Part shown: piece by piece, positions 1-9,670 of the stretch
Numbering within the stretch: position 1 is the stretch's first letter
How the letters are laid out: every line of letters begins with the position of its first letter
Assembly: GCA_022448955.1 (NCBI GenBank)
Contig: JAKVCU010000008.1
Location: 1-64,000 of the forward strand
From: Saprospiraceae bacterium
GTDB taxonomy: Bacteria; Bacteroidota; Bacteroidia; Chitinophagales; Saprospiraceae
Reading direction: 5' to 3'
DNA length: 64,000 nt
Notes under the pieces: model-generated
Told to the model about the DNA's origin: nothing
The model's database searches: none
Seen by the model: only the letters and a program-made list of their open reading frames with translations
Program-made: the position numbers and the translations under genes

Positions 1-678
1 GTTCATCAATTAGCGGATGACCGTCACCGCTATCTTATAGAGCAATTTAAGCCAGGTGATGTCTATCACGCAGATGCTTTAAGTGTTGATGGTACCGTAA
101 TCTTCTGTCGTAATTCCAAATATATGAATACCCCTTTTGAGGTAGCGCATGATGGAGGTATTTTTAGAACCCATACATTAGAATTTGGTAGTGAAGATGA
201 TCTTGCTTTACAAAAAATGAATACCGACGTAATGCAAGGTTTTGGTATGCAATTTAGTGCCTCTCATACAGAGTTTATCAAGGCACATGAAGACGGAAAG
301 TTTTATTTCTTAGAAACGTCTTCTCGTGTTGGTGGTGCACATATTGCAGAAATGGTCGAAGCTTCTTCTGGGATTAGCCTGTGGGCAGAATGGGCTAATA
401 TTGAAGATGCCATGGCAAAAGGAATCAAATATCAATTGCCTGAAATTCGCAATGATTATGCAGGTATTTTAGTATCTCTTTCAAGATTTGAACATCCAGA
501 TACGTCTTCCTTTAATGATGAAGAAGTAGTCTGGCGGATGAATAAAGCATACCATATCGGTATGATTGTCCAATCAGAAGATCAAAGCCGGATCATCCAA
601 CTTTTGGATGACTATGCACAAAGAGTAGGCCGAGATTTCCATGCAAGTGCGCCTGCTCCCGATAAACCGTCGCACTAA
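1..678 (+). CDS. ATP-grasp domain protein, C-terminal part (5' truncated by window edge)
   Basis: The reading frame is open from the first base, so the N-terminal part lies outside the window; about 225 residues remain. The segment ETSSRVGGAHIAEMVEA resembles the metal- and ATP-binding strand of ATP-grasp carboxylate-amine ligases, which carry an acidic residue followed by an Asn or Arg in the same place. Family members join a carboxylate to an amine or thiol using ATP; the substrate cannot be told from this fragment. The stop codon overlaps the stop of the convergent sigma-factor gene by three bases, leaving no room for an intergenic terminator. Confidence 0.7.
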   Translation, partial: VHQLADDRHRYLIEQFKPGDVYHADALSVDGTVIFCRNSKYMNTPFEVAHDGGIFRTHTLEFGSEDDLALQKMNTDVMQGFGMQFSASHTEFIKAHEDGKFYFLETSSRVGGAHIAEMVEASSGISLWAEWANIEDAMAKGIKYQLPEIRNDYAGILVSLSRFEHPDTSSFNDEEVVWRMNKAYHIGMIVQSEDQSRIIQLLDDYAQRVGRDFHASAPAPDKPSH

Positions 679-1337
679 TTACTCACTGCAACTCTCGCTT
701 TTCTTCGAGGTTTACCATCTAGATAAGCCATCGCTGTTGGACCTTGCAGTAGGCCAAATAGTGTTTCTTTTGCTCTAAACAACTGTGCTTTTACTGTACC
801 TAATGGAATATTCAGCTCACTTGCAATTTCGTCATAACTCAATTCTTCGAAGAAACGGAGCTCGATCATCAGACGATACTTTTTGTTAAGCTTTGTAAGC
901 ATATGACGCATCATCATCACTCTTTGCTTGCGGATGAATTGCTCTTCTGGATCTAATATGTGTGCTTTTAGGTTTTCAGAATATTCTTGATCGCCCTCTG
1001 TTTCCATAGGCTCATCGATAGATAGAAGATGAATACGCTTTTTACGAATGTTGTCAATCGCGTTATTGATAGCAATCTTGAATAGCCAAGTACTAAAGGC
1101 ATACTTGGGTGCATAACTTGGTAACTTTACGAATGCTTTACCAAATGCTTCTAAAGTCAAATCATCAGCATCTTCGCGATTATTAACCATCTTCAACATC
1201 ATGTGGTAAATAGAGTGACGATAGCGATCCATCAAAGTTGAATATGCTTTCTGATTACCATTAATGGCTTGTTTTACTAGTTCGTAATCTTTTTGTGCCT
1301 TTTGTGATAAGCTAGGCTTTGCAGCTACTACTTCCAT
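675..1337 (-). CDS. ECF-type RNA polymerase sigma factor
   Basis: A 220-residue protein with sigma region 2 at about residues 25-95 (DADDLTLEAFGKAF, then STWLFKIAINNAIDNIRKKR) and sigma region 4 at about 145-195 (ELSYDEIASELNIPLGTVKA), so it should direct RNA polymerase to alternative promoters. The frame extends 27 codons further upstream, but those codons overlap the end of the glycosyltransferase gene and look non-coding; the ATG at 1337 begins just before conserved sequence. It overlaps the upstream gene by 10 bases, so the two are probably cotranscribed. No anti-sigma factor is adjacent, and the regulon is unknown. A C-terminal basic tail follows region 4. Confidence 0.88.
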   Translation of the reverse strand: MEVVAAKPSLSQKAQKDYELVKQAINGNQKAYSTLMDRYRHSIYHMMLKMVNNREDADDLTLEAFGKAFVKLPSYAPKYAFSTWLFKIAINNAIDNIRKKRIHLLSIDEPMETEGDQEYSENLKAHILDPEEQFIRKQRVMMMRHMLTKLNKKYRLMIELRFFEELSYDEIASELNIPLGTVKAQLFRAKETLFGLLQGPTAMAYLDGKPRRKARVAVSN

Positions 1338-2434
1338 TGGTCTGTTTTTCCGATTAACAAAATCGGCGCAAATGTGAGGTAGTAGAATTGATAAGCGACG
1401 TCCAATACTGGAATCCAAGGAACCAAAGTTTTGTCTTTAAGTTCGCTAAGGATTCGAGCGGAGAGACACCAAACTACCCCCATTCTTGCCAAGTAACAAG
1501 CAACAACTAACGACTGATAAGCTGGGAAAAAAGCCAAACATAAGCCAAAGGCATAGTGCCCAAAATGGCTAGCGGATAACATACCCAGCAGCATTTGATG
1601 CACTAACTTGTAGTGCGTCCCAGTAGTTAAATGTCTTGATTTTTGGCGGTAGTAGCCTCTCCAGCTTTCTTTTGGAGATGAGTAAATAAAAGCTTCTGAC
1701 TTTAAATTAATTTTTGTGTTTTGGTTGGTAGCTACAGCATTTACAAATAAATCATCGTCTCCAGATGCTAAATCCTGGTGAGATTGAAAACCCTTGTTCT
1801 TAAAAAAAAGACCCTTTCTGTAAGCCAAATTACGGCCTACGCCCATGTAGGGTTGTCCAATTAATGAAAATGATAAATACTGAATGGCTGTGTAGATGGC
1901 TTCAAAGCGAATGAAAAGATTGAGGAAACCTTTAGCGTGGATGTAAGGACTATATCCAAGGCAAATCTCAATGTCTTGATTGATCACATTTTGCATTTCT
2001 TGTATCCAAAAAGGACTAGAAGGCATGCAATCTGCATCTGTAAGTAATAGAATATCAAATTTTGCGGCTTTTATACCGCGACTCAAAGCTTCTTTTTTCC
2101 CAGGAGAAGTGGCCTCCTGTAAATTTAATACACACAAGTTCGGATATTTTCTTTGAAATTCCAATAGAATTGACAAACTATTATCGGAAGAATGGTCATT
2201 TACGACAATAAGTTCAAAGTCAGGGTAACTTTGAGTCAGTATACTTTCTAGGTTTCTACGCAAATTGACAGCTTCATTCTTTGCGCAAATAATTACAGAA
2301 ACCGGTTCACTTTTATTTACTCTTGTATATTTCTGGGATGAAAAAAAAGCAAGCTTTGAAAAAATAAAGGACCAATAGAGTAGCTGAGTAGCAGTCGCAA
2401 CTACAAATGCAATGCTTAATAATGTCTCTATCAC
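1328..2434 (-). CDS. Membrane-associated family 2 glycosyltransferase
   Basis: 368 residues. An N-terminal membrane segment (about 1-25) precedes a GT-A fold: PVSVIICAKNEAVNLRRNLE opens the nucleotide-binding site, LLLTDADCMP is the DxD metal site, and ASGDDDLFVN plus QKSRHLTTG match the acceptor ED and QxxRW-like motifs of processive or lipid-linked GT2 enzymes. Two or three membrane spans follow at about 285-365. It probably adds a sugar to an envelope polymer or lipid carrier; donor and acceptor are unknown. It starts with GTG, sharing one base with the upstream acyltransferase stop in the string TAGTG, which suggests translational coupling. No ATG occurs early enough to keep the N-terminal helix. 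Confidence 0.8.
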   Translation of the reverse strand: MIETLLSIAFVVATATQLLYWSFIFSKLAFFSSQKYTRVNKSEPVSVIICAKNEAVNLRRNLESILTQSYPDFELIVVNDHSSDNSLSILLEFQRKYPNLCVLNLQEATSPGKKEALSRGIKAAKFDILLLTDADCMPSSPFWIQEMQNVINQDIEICLGYSPYIHAKGFLNLFIRFEAIYTAIQYLSFSLIGQPYMGVGRNLAYRKGLFFKNKGFQSHQDLASGDDDLFVNAVATNQNTKINLKSEAFIYSSPKESWRGYYRQKSRHLTTGTHYKLVHQMLLGMLSASHFGHYAFGLCLAFFPAYQSLVVACYLARMGVVWCLSARILSELKDKTLVPWIPVLDVAYQFYYLTFAPILLIGKTDQWK

Positions 2435-3744
2435 TAATCATCATTTACGGTGATGGATTGAAATTGTTGCACCTGCGCCATAATTTTTTTTGATCCCTCT
2501 TGGAGACTTACTTGAAGAGGCTGCGCTATACTATTGTATTTTCTTATTTTCCAGAATCTTTGAATTTCTTTCCAGAAATCAGCGGCAAATATCCCCAATG
2601 GTAATAAACTGATCAGGTAAGCTATCGCAGTATACCAACCAAAAAGGGAATGAACTAAGTAAGTTTGCAAACCATAAAATAGAGGTACAACAATCAAACC
2701 TAGCAAAATTCTAGCACCTGAATTATATCCAATATACAAGTTCATCTTTCTGATTCCCCACCAAATTAAAAAACCAGGGATTGCATTATTGATTACGCCA
2801 AATAGGAATACTGGAAAGCCAGGAATCAATTTCCACCACTTCTGATAGCCCTCTGATGCCACCCCTACGTCTGCTGTTTTCGTATTTTCTAATTCAGCAA
2901 AATAGGTGGCTAATGTTTTTTCTAATTGAGCGAATTCTTGCGGCTTGTTCGCCCTAGCTGCTCTCAACTGCTCAATTAGTGCTTTTACACGTTTGAAATG
3001 CCCATAATCATCTGCAGGTGCTCGATTCTGCAACATCTCTTCTAGGCGTTTGATCATTAGATCCTCTTCTTCACTATCTGTATCAATAATCATTGAGCGG
3101 ATCTGCTCTTCAATCTGATCTGTTAGTTTATTAACCGTCTCGTAGGGATTTTTCTCATAATCTTCCCTAAACTCTCGTACCCAGATTGGTTCTCCTATCT
3201 GCATAAAAACTTTTGAACGAAAGCGATCAGGAGCAGAATACCCTACACCTACGGGTTGAATCACTAAATCTAAATCAAAATTCACTTTTTCAGCGGCACT
3301 AAAAGCGATACGCGCCGTCCCTGTCTTAAAAGGACGCATCATTCGATCCATCCAACTCGTACCCTCTGGTGCTATAAATAAGCAACCTCCACTTTCCAAA
3401 AATTGATCACAGCGATTAAAGGAAATATTATTATCTACAAATGGATTAGGCTTATCTTCTTTTCTAGCAATCGGAATACAATAAAGCGTATTAAAAAACC
3501 AATTCCCGATACGGGTCAAGAATAATCCAGCATTGGCTAAAAAATGTACTCGCATTTTTGCCTTTACTGCCACATTAATAGGATCCAATAAGGTATTGGG
3601 GTGATTAGATACAATGATAGTGGGCCGCTTTTCTTTTAAGTGATCTTTGTTTCCTACAACAGTTCTTTTTTTAAAATAAACCCACAGTCCAGCTTTCGCT
3701 AAAAATTTAAGAGACCCGTAAATTAATCGCTTATGAACTTTCAT
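2434..3744 (-). CDS. PlsC-type 1-acyl-glycerol-3-phosphate acyltransferase-like protein
   Basis: 436 residues. The acyltransferase block shows SNHPNTLLDPINVA (the His-Asp catalytic motif, with five residues between His and Asp as in the Gpt-like branch) and APEGTSWMDRMMRPFKTG (the phosphate-binding EGTS block). A hydrophilic central part (about 215-285) is followed by two or three membrane spans (about 300-385). Enzymes of this type transfer acyl chains to lysophospholipids at the inner membrane. The longest frame begins with TTG at 3750; the ATG two codons later is preferred. lpxK lies 13 bases upstream, so this sits in a lipid-synthesis operon. Confidence 0.78.
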   Translation of the reverse strand: MKVHKRLIYGSLKFLAKAGLWVYFKKRTVVGNKDHLKEKRPTIIVSNHPNTLLDPINVAVKAKMRVHFLANAGLFLTRIGNWFFNTLYCIPIARKEDKPNPFVDNNISFNRCDQFLESGGCLFIAPEGTSWMDRMMRPFKTGTARIAFSAAEKVNFDLDLVIQPVGVGYSAPDRFRSKVFMQIGEPIWVREFREDYEKNPYETVNKLTDQIEEQIRSMIIDTDSEEEDLMIKRLEEMLQNRAPADDYGHFKRVKALIEQLRAARANKPQEFAQLEKTLATYFAELENTKTADVGVASEGYQKWWKLIPGFPVFLFGVINNAIPGFLIWWGIRKMNLYIGYNSGARILLGLIVVPLFYGLQTYLVHSLFGWYTAIAYLISLLPLGIFAADFWKEIQRFWKIRKYNSIAQPLQVSLQEGSKKIMAQVQQFQSITVNDD

Positions 3745-3757
3745 ACGCAAGAAATTA

Positions 3758-4825
3758 CTAAACTTTAAAGTTGAGTAAATAATCCTTTATATCCTGGTCA
3801 AATTTTTCACCTTCATCAAAATGAAATTGTACCTCTACAGGTAATGCAAATATTGGAAGTTTATGTTCTACCAGGAACTTTCGATGCAAATCAAGTCGCA
3901 TCGCATCCTTTTCTGTAGTTAAAATAAGCTTTTTTTCCGATTCTATTTTCTCAAAATTTCCTTGCAGTCGTCTAACATCTGTTTCTGTAAAGAAATGATG
4001 ATCTTCATATTCTAAAATAGAAATACTATTAACATGCTGCTCTAAATGACTCACTAGATAATCCGTCCGCGCTATCGCGCAAATTAATAAGACATCTACA
4101 TCTCCTTCCAATTTCACTTTATACTTCGGATTGTATATAAAATAGGGCGACTGATATCCATAATAAGAAAAATATATACGCTGGTGAGGGAATGGCTTGA
4201 TCTCTTCTGCCAAAGCTCTTTTATCTTCCTCAGAAACGTCTGGAGGGCATTTTGATACGATGATTACATCTGCTCTTTCATAGGCAGAACGCCATTCGCG
4301 TAAGCGGCCTGAAGGCAAAAGATAATCGCGTGTGAAAGGAAAACGATATTCTGTAAGCAAAATATTCAACCCAGGTTTTACGGACCGGTGCTGAAAAGCA
4401 TCATCTAATAAAATCACCTGCATATCGGGCTGCTCCTGTACAATTTGTGGAATCGCAAACGTCCTACTTTCTGAAACAGTAACCGTGATATCAGGATATT
4501 TGCGCTTAAACTGTAGTGGCTCATCACCTACTTGCTCCGCATTCATATTTCTTTGAACTTGCAAAAAACCTTTGGTTTTACGCTTATATCCACGACTTAG
4601 CGTCGCAACATTTAGATAATCTTTCAAAAGACGGATCAAATATTCAATATGTGGGGTTTTCCCTGCTCCACCTACAGATAGATTACCCACTGAAATGACT
4701 GGCAAATTAAATTCAACTCCTTTTAAAAGGCCTCTGCGATATAAAAAATCACGAACACTTACACCTATCCCATACAAAAAAGAAAAAGGCGCCAATAATA
4801 TCCTAAATAACCATTTTTGAATCAT
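3758..4825 (-). CDS. lpxK: Tetraacyldisaccharide 4'-kinase (lipid A kinase)
   Basis: 355 residues, the usual length for LpxK. Near residue 47 is the modified Walker A loop VGNLSVGGAGKTP; LDDAFQHR at about 142-149 is the family's conserved acidic/His motif, and a short N-terminal hydrophobic helix (residues 5-22) anchors it to the inner membrane. It phosphorylates the 4' position of the lipid A disaccharide in the Raetz pathway. It is followed on the same strand by the acyltransferase and the glycosyltransferase, and preceded by a PAP2-like gene 24 bases upstream. With lptB at 50.7 kb, it supports an outer membrane containing lipid A. Confidence 0.93.
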   Translation of the reverse strand: MIQKWLFRILLAPFSFLYGIGVSVRDFLYRRGLLKGVEFNLPVISVGNLSVGGAGKTPHIEYLIRLLKDYLNVATLSRGYKRKTKGFLQVQRNMNAEQVGDEPLQFKRKYPDITVTVSESRTFAIPQIVQEQPDMQVILLDDAFQHRSVKPGLNILLTEYRFPFTRDYLLPSGRLREWRSAYERADVIIVSKCPPDVSEEDKRALAEEIKPFPHQRIYFSYYGYQSPYFIYNPKYKVKLEGDVDVLLICAIARTDYLVSHLEQHVNSISILEYEDHHFFTETDVRRLQGNFEKIESEKKLILTTEKDAMRLDLHRKFLVEHKLPIFALPVEVQFHFDEGEKFDQDIKDYLLNFKV

Positions 4826-4849
4826 TTGAACATCCTAATTTTTGCTCCC

Positions 4850-5551
4850 TTAGAATAAGAAACGCAGTGCGATAAATTGTGCCGTAAACCCTACCAAAAA
4901 TCCACCATATACATCTCTTGGATCGTGAGCTCGTAAAATCAATCTCGCTGTACCCACCAAACCACTAAGAATAATCATTAGCATAAATACCGTCATCATA
5001 TTCAGCTGGAGTGTTTGGGTGAAAAATATAGTCACTGTAAATGTGTCGTAGCTAAACAAAAGCATCGTAATCACCACCATACCTAGCATCCCCCCCATAC
5101 CAACAGCATGCGCACTAATCTTTGAAAAAATATTGATGAAAAAAGCAAAGAATAAAGCAATTGTTGCCCCAAGTACAAAACTGGTATAGGCTGTTGGAAT
5201 TTGAGGATTATTCACAAAATTCATCACCATCCATAGGTAAAAAATACCAGTGATAATATAAGGGGCTATACGTTCCTGTTTATCTGGCATTTCTAATGAT
5301 TGTACCAAACCCAAGAACCGCAGCATAACAACGGCGATGGCAGGTATAAAAAAAGTAGACAAAAAAATACGTAATATAAGCAACTGACTGAGTTGTTCAC
5401 CGATACCATTAACACCAAATAGATATGGGTTTACCAATAACAGTAATAGCAGCATATAAGTGACCATCAGCAAAGGATGAAACACATAAGACACTATTTG
5501 TGCGATACTACGCAGGATAAAATTGGACTGATAAACATTTACTTTCTCCAT
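4850..5551 (-). CDS. PAP2-like integral membrane protein
   Basis: About 233 residues with six or so hydrophobic helices and almost no soluble domain. The C-terminal stretch LRAHDPRDVYGGFLVGF resembles the last motif of type 2 phosphatidic acid phosphatases, where a His and a nearby Asp precede a small-residue helix, and many Bacteroidota homologues are annotated that way. The first PAP2 motif (KxxxxxxRP) is not visible, so phosphatase activity is uncertain. The frame continues three codons upstream to a TTG; the ATG beginning MEKVNVYQ is used. It heads the leftward envelope-lipid run and is divergent from the MscS gene. Confidence 0.6.
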   Translation of the reverse strand: MEKVNVYQSNFILRSIAQIVSYVFHPLLMVTYMLLLLLLVNPYLFGVNGIGEQLSQLLILRIFLSTFFIPAIAVVMLRFLGLVQSLEMPDKQERIAPYIITGIFYLWMVMNFVNNPQIPTAYTSFVLGATIALFFAFFINIFSKISAHAVGMGGMLGMVVITMLLFSYDTFTVTIFFTQTLQLNMMTVFMLMIILSGLVGTARLILRAHDPRDVYGGFLVGFTAQFIALRFLF

Positions 5552-5583
5552 TCGAATCAAAATTCCTCTTTAAATTTAACGAC

Positions 5584-5591
5584 CAAAGATA
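5584..5591 (-). promoter_or_regulatory. Putative -7 element for the PAP2-like/lpxK run
   Basis: On the minus strand the site reads TATCTTTG, an exact match to the Bacteroidota -7 consensus TAnnTTTG. A TTTTTG lies 24 bases upstream, slightly beyond the usual spacing. It is about 35 bases before the start codon of the leftward operon. Seen by eye only. Confidence 0.35.
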
Positions 5592-5711
5592 GGTATTTCT
5601 GTACGCGCTACCTTTCAAAAACATCCTTTTCCTAAATAGGGATGAGTCTAAAACATGAAAATTATTCCTTTTTTTCTACTTTGAGTAAAGAATTAGATAA
5701 AATGTCCAAAT

Positions 5712-7151
5712 ATGAACCTGAACGAAATCTTTAGCTATCAACTTTTTAATATTGGTTCCAAGATATTCACACTTGGGATGTTGCTAGGGGTCGTATTAGT
5801 TTGGATATTAATCATCTTATTCTACCTCTTTCTTAATCGCCGGTTCTTACCTTACTATTTTCAGGCAGAACAGGTGAAAGAAGATATACAGCGTAAAATT
5901 AGACGCTTACTACGTATCTGCTTATTTTTGGTGGCTATTATCTTCTCCTTAGCGAGTATTAATTTTGATTATTTCATATTTACCCATCCCAATATTAGCG
6001 TTCGCTTATCGAGCCTATTATCCGTTATACTCGCCTTCCAAACTGCTCGTTTAATTGACTGGCTGATTTCGAAAGTCTTGATTCGTAATTATTATGAAAT
6101 TAGAGGTAATCAAAAACAAAGTATCCAAGACAATCGCTACGCTAAAAAAGCGGAGAAAACCGCAGATCGTACCGTACAATATATCGTTTATGTAGCTGCC
6201 ATACTTCTTACTATACAGATATTTCACATCAATTTCCAATTTGATGATTTATTTGACAATTCCATAAAGACTACTCAAACCGATACTCCGACGACATCCG
6301 ACGACACCATAGACGCTAATGAAGAAACCGACTCTAGTGAAGAAATTATTCGTGATTTCCGTTTGAATAACTTTTTTGTCGCCCTACTCATTCTGCTTGT
6401 CGCTCGATTAGGAGCATGGATTATTATCAACCTTGTTTTGTATAATTATTATAAGCGGCAAAGGATTAATATTGGCTCCCAGTATGCGATTAATCAGCTA
6501 CTCAAATATTTTATTTATATCATTGCTCTACTGGTTGCACTAGAAAGTATAGGAATCAAGCTTACCGTTCTTTGGGGCGGTGCTGCAGCATTGTTAGTTG
6601 GTGTAGGCCTTGGGTTACAACAGACTTTCAATGATCTAATTTCGGGTATAATCTTATTATTTGAGCGAACTGTTGAGGTAGGTGATTTTTTAGAAATGGA
6701 TGGCTTGATCGGTACTGTAAAAAGAATTGGGCTACGTACGTCCTTAGTAGAAACTAGAGAAAATATTACCGTGATTGTTCCTAACTCTAAGCTCATCGTA
6801 GATAATGTGATCAACTGGAGTCATTACGATAATAAAGCAAGGTTTATTGTCGCATTAGGTGTTGCTTATGGCTCTAATACACAATTGGTGAAAAAAATTC
6901 TTTTGGATGTCGTAAAGCAAAATGGACATGTGCTAAAATATCCTACCCCGATAGTCAGATTTACAGACTTTGGTGATTCATCTTTAAATTTTGAAGTCCT
7001 CTTTTGGTCCAATGATTTTAATCGTATTGAGGACATAAAAAGTGATATTCGTTTTGAAATTGATCACGAGTTCAGAAAGGCTAATGTGGAGATTCCATTC
7101 CCTCAAAGAGACATTTGGATCAGAAGAGACAATAATGTAAAAGAGGAATAA
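5712..7151 (+). CDS. MscS-family mechanosensitive ion channel
   Basis: 479 residues. Several membrane helices come first (about 18-42, 68-90, 98-118, 150-170, 220-245), then a pore helix rich in Gly and Ala (about 270-305, WGGAAALLVGVGLGLQQTF) and the MscS beta domain (about 305-370, LLFERTVEVGDFLEMDG, IVPNSKLIVDNVINWS), with a C-terminal alpha/beta domain. The protein should open under membrane tension and release solutes on osmotic downshift. An acidic, Thr/Asp/Glu-rich linker at about 190-215 separates the first helices from the channel core and is an insertion relative to minimal MscS. It stands alone, divergent from the lipid operon and convergent with rny. Confidence 0.87.
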   Translation: MNLNEIFSYQLFNIGSKIFTLGMLLGVVLVWILIILFYLFLNRRFLPYYFQAEQVKEDIQRKIRRLLRICLFLVAIIFSLASINFDYFIFTHPNISVRLSSLLSVILAFQTARLIDWLISKVLIRNYYEIRGNQKQSIQDNRYAKKAEKTADRTVQYIVYVAAILLTIQIFHINFQFDDLFDNSIKTTQTDTPTTSDDTIDANEETDSSEEIIRDFRLNNFFVALLILLVARLGAWIIINLVLYNYYKRQRINIGSQYAINQLLKYFIYIIALLVALESIGIKLTVLWGGAAALLVGVGLGLQQTFNDLISGIILLFERTVEVGDFLEMDGLIGTVKRIGLRTSLVETRENITVIVPNSKLIVDNVINWSHYDNKARFIVALGVAYGSNTQLVKKILLDVVKQNGHVLKYPTPIVRFTDFGDSSLNFEVLFWSNDFNRIEDIKSDIRFEIDHEFRKANVEIPFPQRDIWIRRDNNVKEE

Positions 7152-7275
7152 TAAAAGATTATGAAGTTTGGAAGTGTCTTTTGTAAAGGATATCTAGAAA
7201 CCTTGCGAGGGAGTGAGTTGGTATCAACTACGCATTCACTCCTTCACAAAGTCCCCTCGTCAAACCACCAAGCGA

Positions 7276-8958
7276 CTATCGTGCATAAGTAACCGCTCTC
7301 TTTTCGCGGATGACAGTCACTTTGATCTGACCAGGATATTGCATTTCATCTTGAATCTTTTGAGAAATCATAAATGAAAGATCATCTGCATATTGATCAG
7401 TGACTTTTTCAGACTCTACGATTACACGTAGCTCACGGCCCGCTTGCATGGCATAGGCTTTCTGAACGCCATCATGTGCCATAGCTAACTCCTCTAATTC
7501 ACCAATACGCTTTAGATAACTTTCTAAAATTTCACGACGAGCACCTGGTCGGGCGCCAGAGATGGCATCACATGCCTGAACAATCGGAGAAATAATGTTA
7601 TTCATTTCAATTTCATCGTGGTGCGCACCTACTGCATTACAAACAATTGGATGTTCTTTATGCTTTTCACAAAGCTGCATCCCTAGAATTGCATGCGACA
7701 GCTCCGTCTCTTCTTCTGCTACTTTACCAATATCGTGTAATAAGCCTGCACGTTTGGCCATTTTGGCTTGCTTTGGCGTAAAGCCTAGTTCAGCAGCCAT
7801 GATAGCACACAAGTGTGCTGTTTCAATAGAGTGTTTCAATAAGTTTTGCCCATAAGAAGAACGGAAGCGCATTCTACCAACCATTTTAATCAAGTATGAG
7901 TCTAAGCCATGGATGTCCAAGTCGATTACAGTACGCTGACCGATTTCAATAATTTGCTCATCTAACTGCTTTCTTGTTTTTGCAACAACTTCTTCAATTC
8001 TTGCTGGATGAATACGTCCATCTGCTACTAAACGTTTTAAAGAAAGACGACAAACTTCTCTACGAATGGGGTCAAAGCTAGAAATCACAATAGCTTCTGG
8101 TGTATCGTCCACTACAATCTCAGCACCTGTGGCTGCTTCTAGAGCTCGAATATTACGACCTTCCCGGCCGATAATCTGGCCTTTTAGGTCATCAGACTCT
8201 AGGTTAAATACAGATACTGTATTTTCGATGGTGTATTCGGCACACATTCTTTGAATAGTCTGAATGACAATTTTCTTCGCCTCTTTATTTGCTTGAATTT
8301 TTGCCTCTTCAACAGAGTTTTTCACAATAGCCATTGCATCTGTTTCAGATTTCGCCTTGACTGCTTCTAGAATTTGCTCTTTAGCTTCTTGTTCAGAAAG
8401 GTTAGCAATTTTTTCTAAAGCTTTAATTCTTTGCTCATTTGCGGCATCCAACTCATCTCTTTTTCTCGCAAGAATCTTTAGCTGCTTATCCAAGTTTTCA
8501 CGGATCACTTTAACATCCGCCTCCTTTTGTTCGACATCTTGCCTTTGTAGATCTATTTGCTTTTTCTGATCTTGAAATTTATCTTGTTTTTGTTTTAATT
8601 CATTTTCTAGGCTCTTCACTTCCATCTCCCGTTCTTTCATCTTTACAACATGCTCTGCTTTGGAAGATTCGAAATCCCCTCGTAATTTATTAAAACGATC
8701 TTTTGCCTCTTGAATTTTCTTTTGCTTAATTCGTTCGTGCTTACCTTCTGCGGTGGAAAGCAATTTATCTGCCTTAGTCTCTGCATCATCTACCAGACGT
8801 TTTGCCGTAAGGCGCGCCTCCTTGATCTCTAGGTCGGCCTTTGCATTCATTTCCTCAATCTTGACTTGATTGCCTTTTTGCAAGAATGCACGAACCAGCA
8901 AATAGCCAATGATTAGGCCAACGACTAGGCCAATACCTAACCCAATTCCTATATCCAT
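7276..8958 (-). CDS. rny: Ribonuclease Y
   Basis: 560 residues, somewhat longer than the common 510-530. Order: N-terminal membrane helix (about 3-25), long charged coiled coil (about 30-235), KH RNA-binding domain with [15 protein letters not shown] (about 265-280), and HD phosphohydrolase domain with the metal motif HDIGK near residue 405. The enzyme initiates mRNA decay endonucleolytically at the inner membrane. It is the last gene of the leftward pheT / coiled-coil / zapA / rny run, 80 bases after zapA. The downstream 124 bases separate it from the convergent MscS gene and hold only an imperfect stem (GGAGTGA ... TCACTCC near 7210-7245). Confidence 0.95.
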   Translation of the reverse strand: MDIGIGLGIGLVVGLIIGYLLVRAFLQKGNQVKIEEMNAKADLEIKEARLTAKRLVDDAETKADKLLSTAEGKHERIKQKKIQEAKDRFNKLRGDFESSKAEHVVKMKEREMEVKSLENELKQKQDKFQDQKKQIDLQRQDVEQKEADVKVIRENLDKQLKILARKRDELDAANEQRIKALEKIANLSEQEAKEQILEAVKAKSETDAMAIVKNSVEEAKIQANKEAKKIVIQTIQRMCAEYTIENTVSVFNLESDDLKGQIIGREGRNIRALEAATGAEIVVDDTPEAIVISSFDPIRREVCRLSLKRLVADGRIHPARIEEVVAKTRKQLDEQIIEIGQRTVIDLDIHGLDSYLIKMVGRMRFRSSYGQNLLKHSIETAHLCAIMAAELGFTPKQAKMAKRAGLLHDIGKVAEEETELSHAILGMQLCEKHKEHPIVCNAVGAHHDEIEMNNIISPIVQACDAISGARPGARREILESYLKRIGELEELAMAHDGVQKAYAMQAGRELRVIVESEKVTDQYADDLSFMISQKIQDEMQYPGQIKVTVIREKRAVTYAR

Positions 8959-9038
8959 AGTTTAATACTTTTGAAAGTTATTTAAGAGCAGACATTCTCC
9001 GAGTAGAAGGTAGGTTTACCCAAGGGATAAAGAAAAGA

Positions 9039-9329
9039 TTATTCATCGAGCAGCTGATCTAACAATTGATCAAGTTGATGGATTCGATCGGATAATTTGG
9101 TGTTAGGAGTATTGATTTTTTGCTGGGCTTTATGCAATTCAACTGCGTAAGTCAAAACCGCCATAGACAGACAATCCTGCTTGTCTTTTTTGGTATAATT
9201 AAGTTGAAAACGATTTACTTTTTCATTAATTTCTTTAACGATTTTGCGAATCGTCGCCTCATCACCCGCTTTTATTTTTAGGGGATATGGCCTTCCCGCT
9301 ATCAGAATAGTAATACTCTTCCCATCCAT
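9039..9329 (-). CDS. zapA: Cell division protein ZapA
   Basis: 96 residues, normal for the family. The N-terminal globular part begins MDGKSITILIAGRPYPLKI and is followed by a helical C-terminus (about 60-95) that should form the dimerising coiled coil. ZapA bundles FtsZ protofilaments at the division site. It begins 3 bases after the stop of a small coiled-coil gene, and the pair resembles the zapA-plus-coiled-coil neighbours often found beside pheT in this phylum. Assignment rests on length, N-terminal pattern and gene context. Confidence 0.85.
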   Translation of the reverse strand: MDGKSITILIAGRPYPLKIKAGDEATIRKIVKEINEKVNRFQLNYTKKDKQDCLSMAVLTYAVELHKAQQKINTPNTKLSDRIHQLDQLLDQLLDE

Positions 9330-9332
9330 GTC

Positions 9333-9629
9333 TTAGATTTTGTGCAACCATTCGATGCACTTATCCAACTCCGCAATATATTGATCAATTTGTTGCATCA
9401 GCATTTCTTTATCCCTTTCTTCTAGCTCTTTTTCCACTGGTAAAATGCGTTGCTTTGTTTCTAATCTATTATTCAAAACACCAATGGTGTTTTCTTTTTT
9501 CTTTAATAGCTTTTTCAACTGCTCATTCTCTAATTGAAGCGCTTTTTTTTCTTGCTGTACTCGCTTCAATTTTTGTGCAAGTCTCAGTACTTTACCCTCT
9601 ATTTGGTCAATTTTTGCTAACCAATTCAT
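9333..9629 (-). CDS. Small coiled-coil protein next to zapA
   Basis: 98 residues, almost entirely predicted coiled coil: heptad-like Leu/Lys/Glu/Gln repeats run from about residue 5 to 90, with no membrane segment or signal. Position between pheT and zapA suggests a role in division-ring assembly, as for ZapB-like partners of ZapA, but the sequence itself gives no catalytic or binding motif. It starts 41 bases after pheT and ends 3 bases before zapA, so it is very likely cotranscribed and coupled with zapA. Function is inferred from context only. Confidence 0.72.
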   Translation of the reverse strand: MNWLAKIDQIEGKVLRLAQKLKRVQQEKKALQLENEQLKKLLKKKENTIGVLNNRLETKQRILPVEKELEERDKEMLMQQIDQYIAELDKCIEWLHKI

Positions 9630-9670
9630 AAATGATGTATTAATAGCTATTGGTCAACTATTTTGAATGA

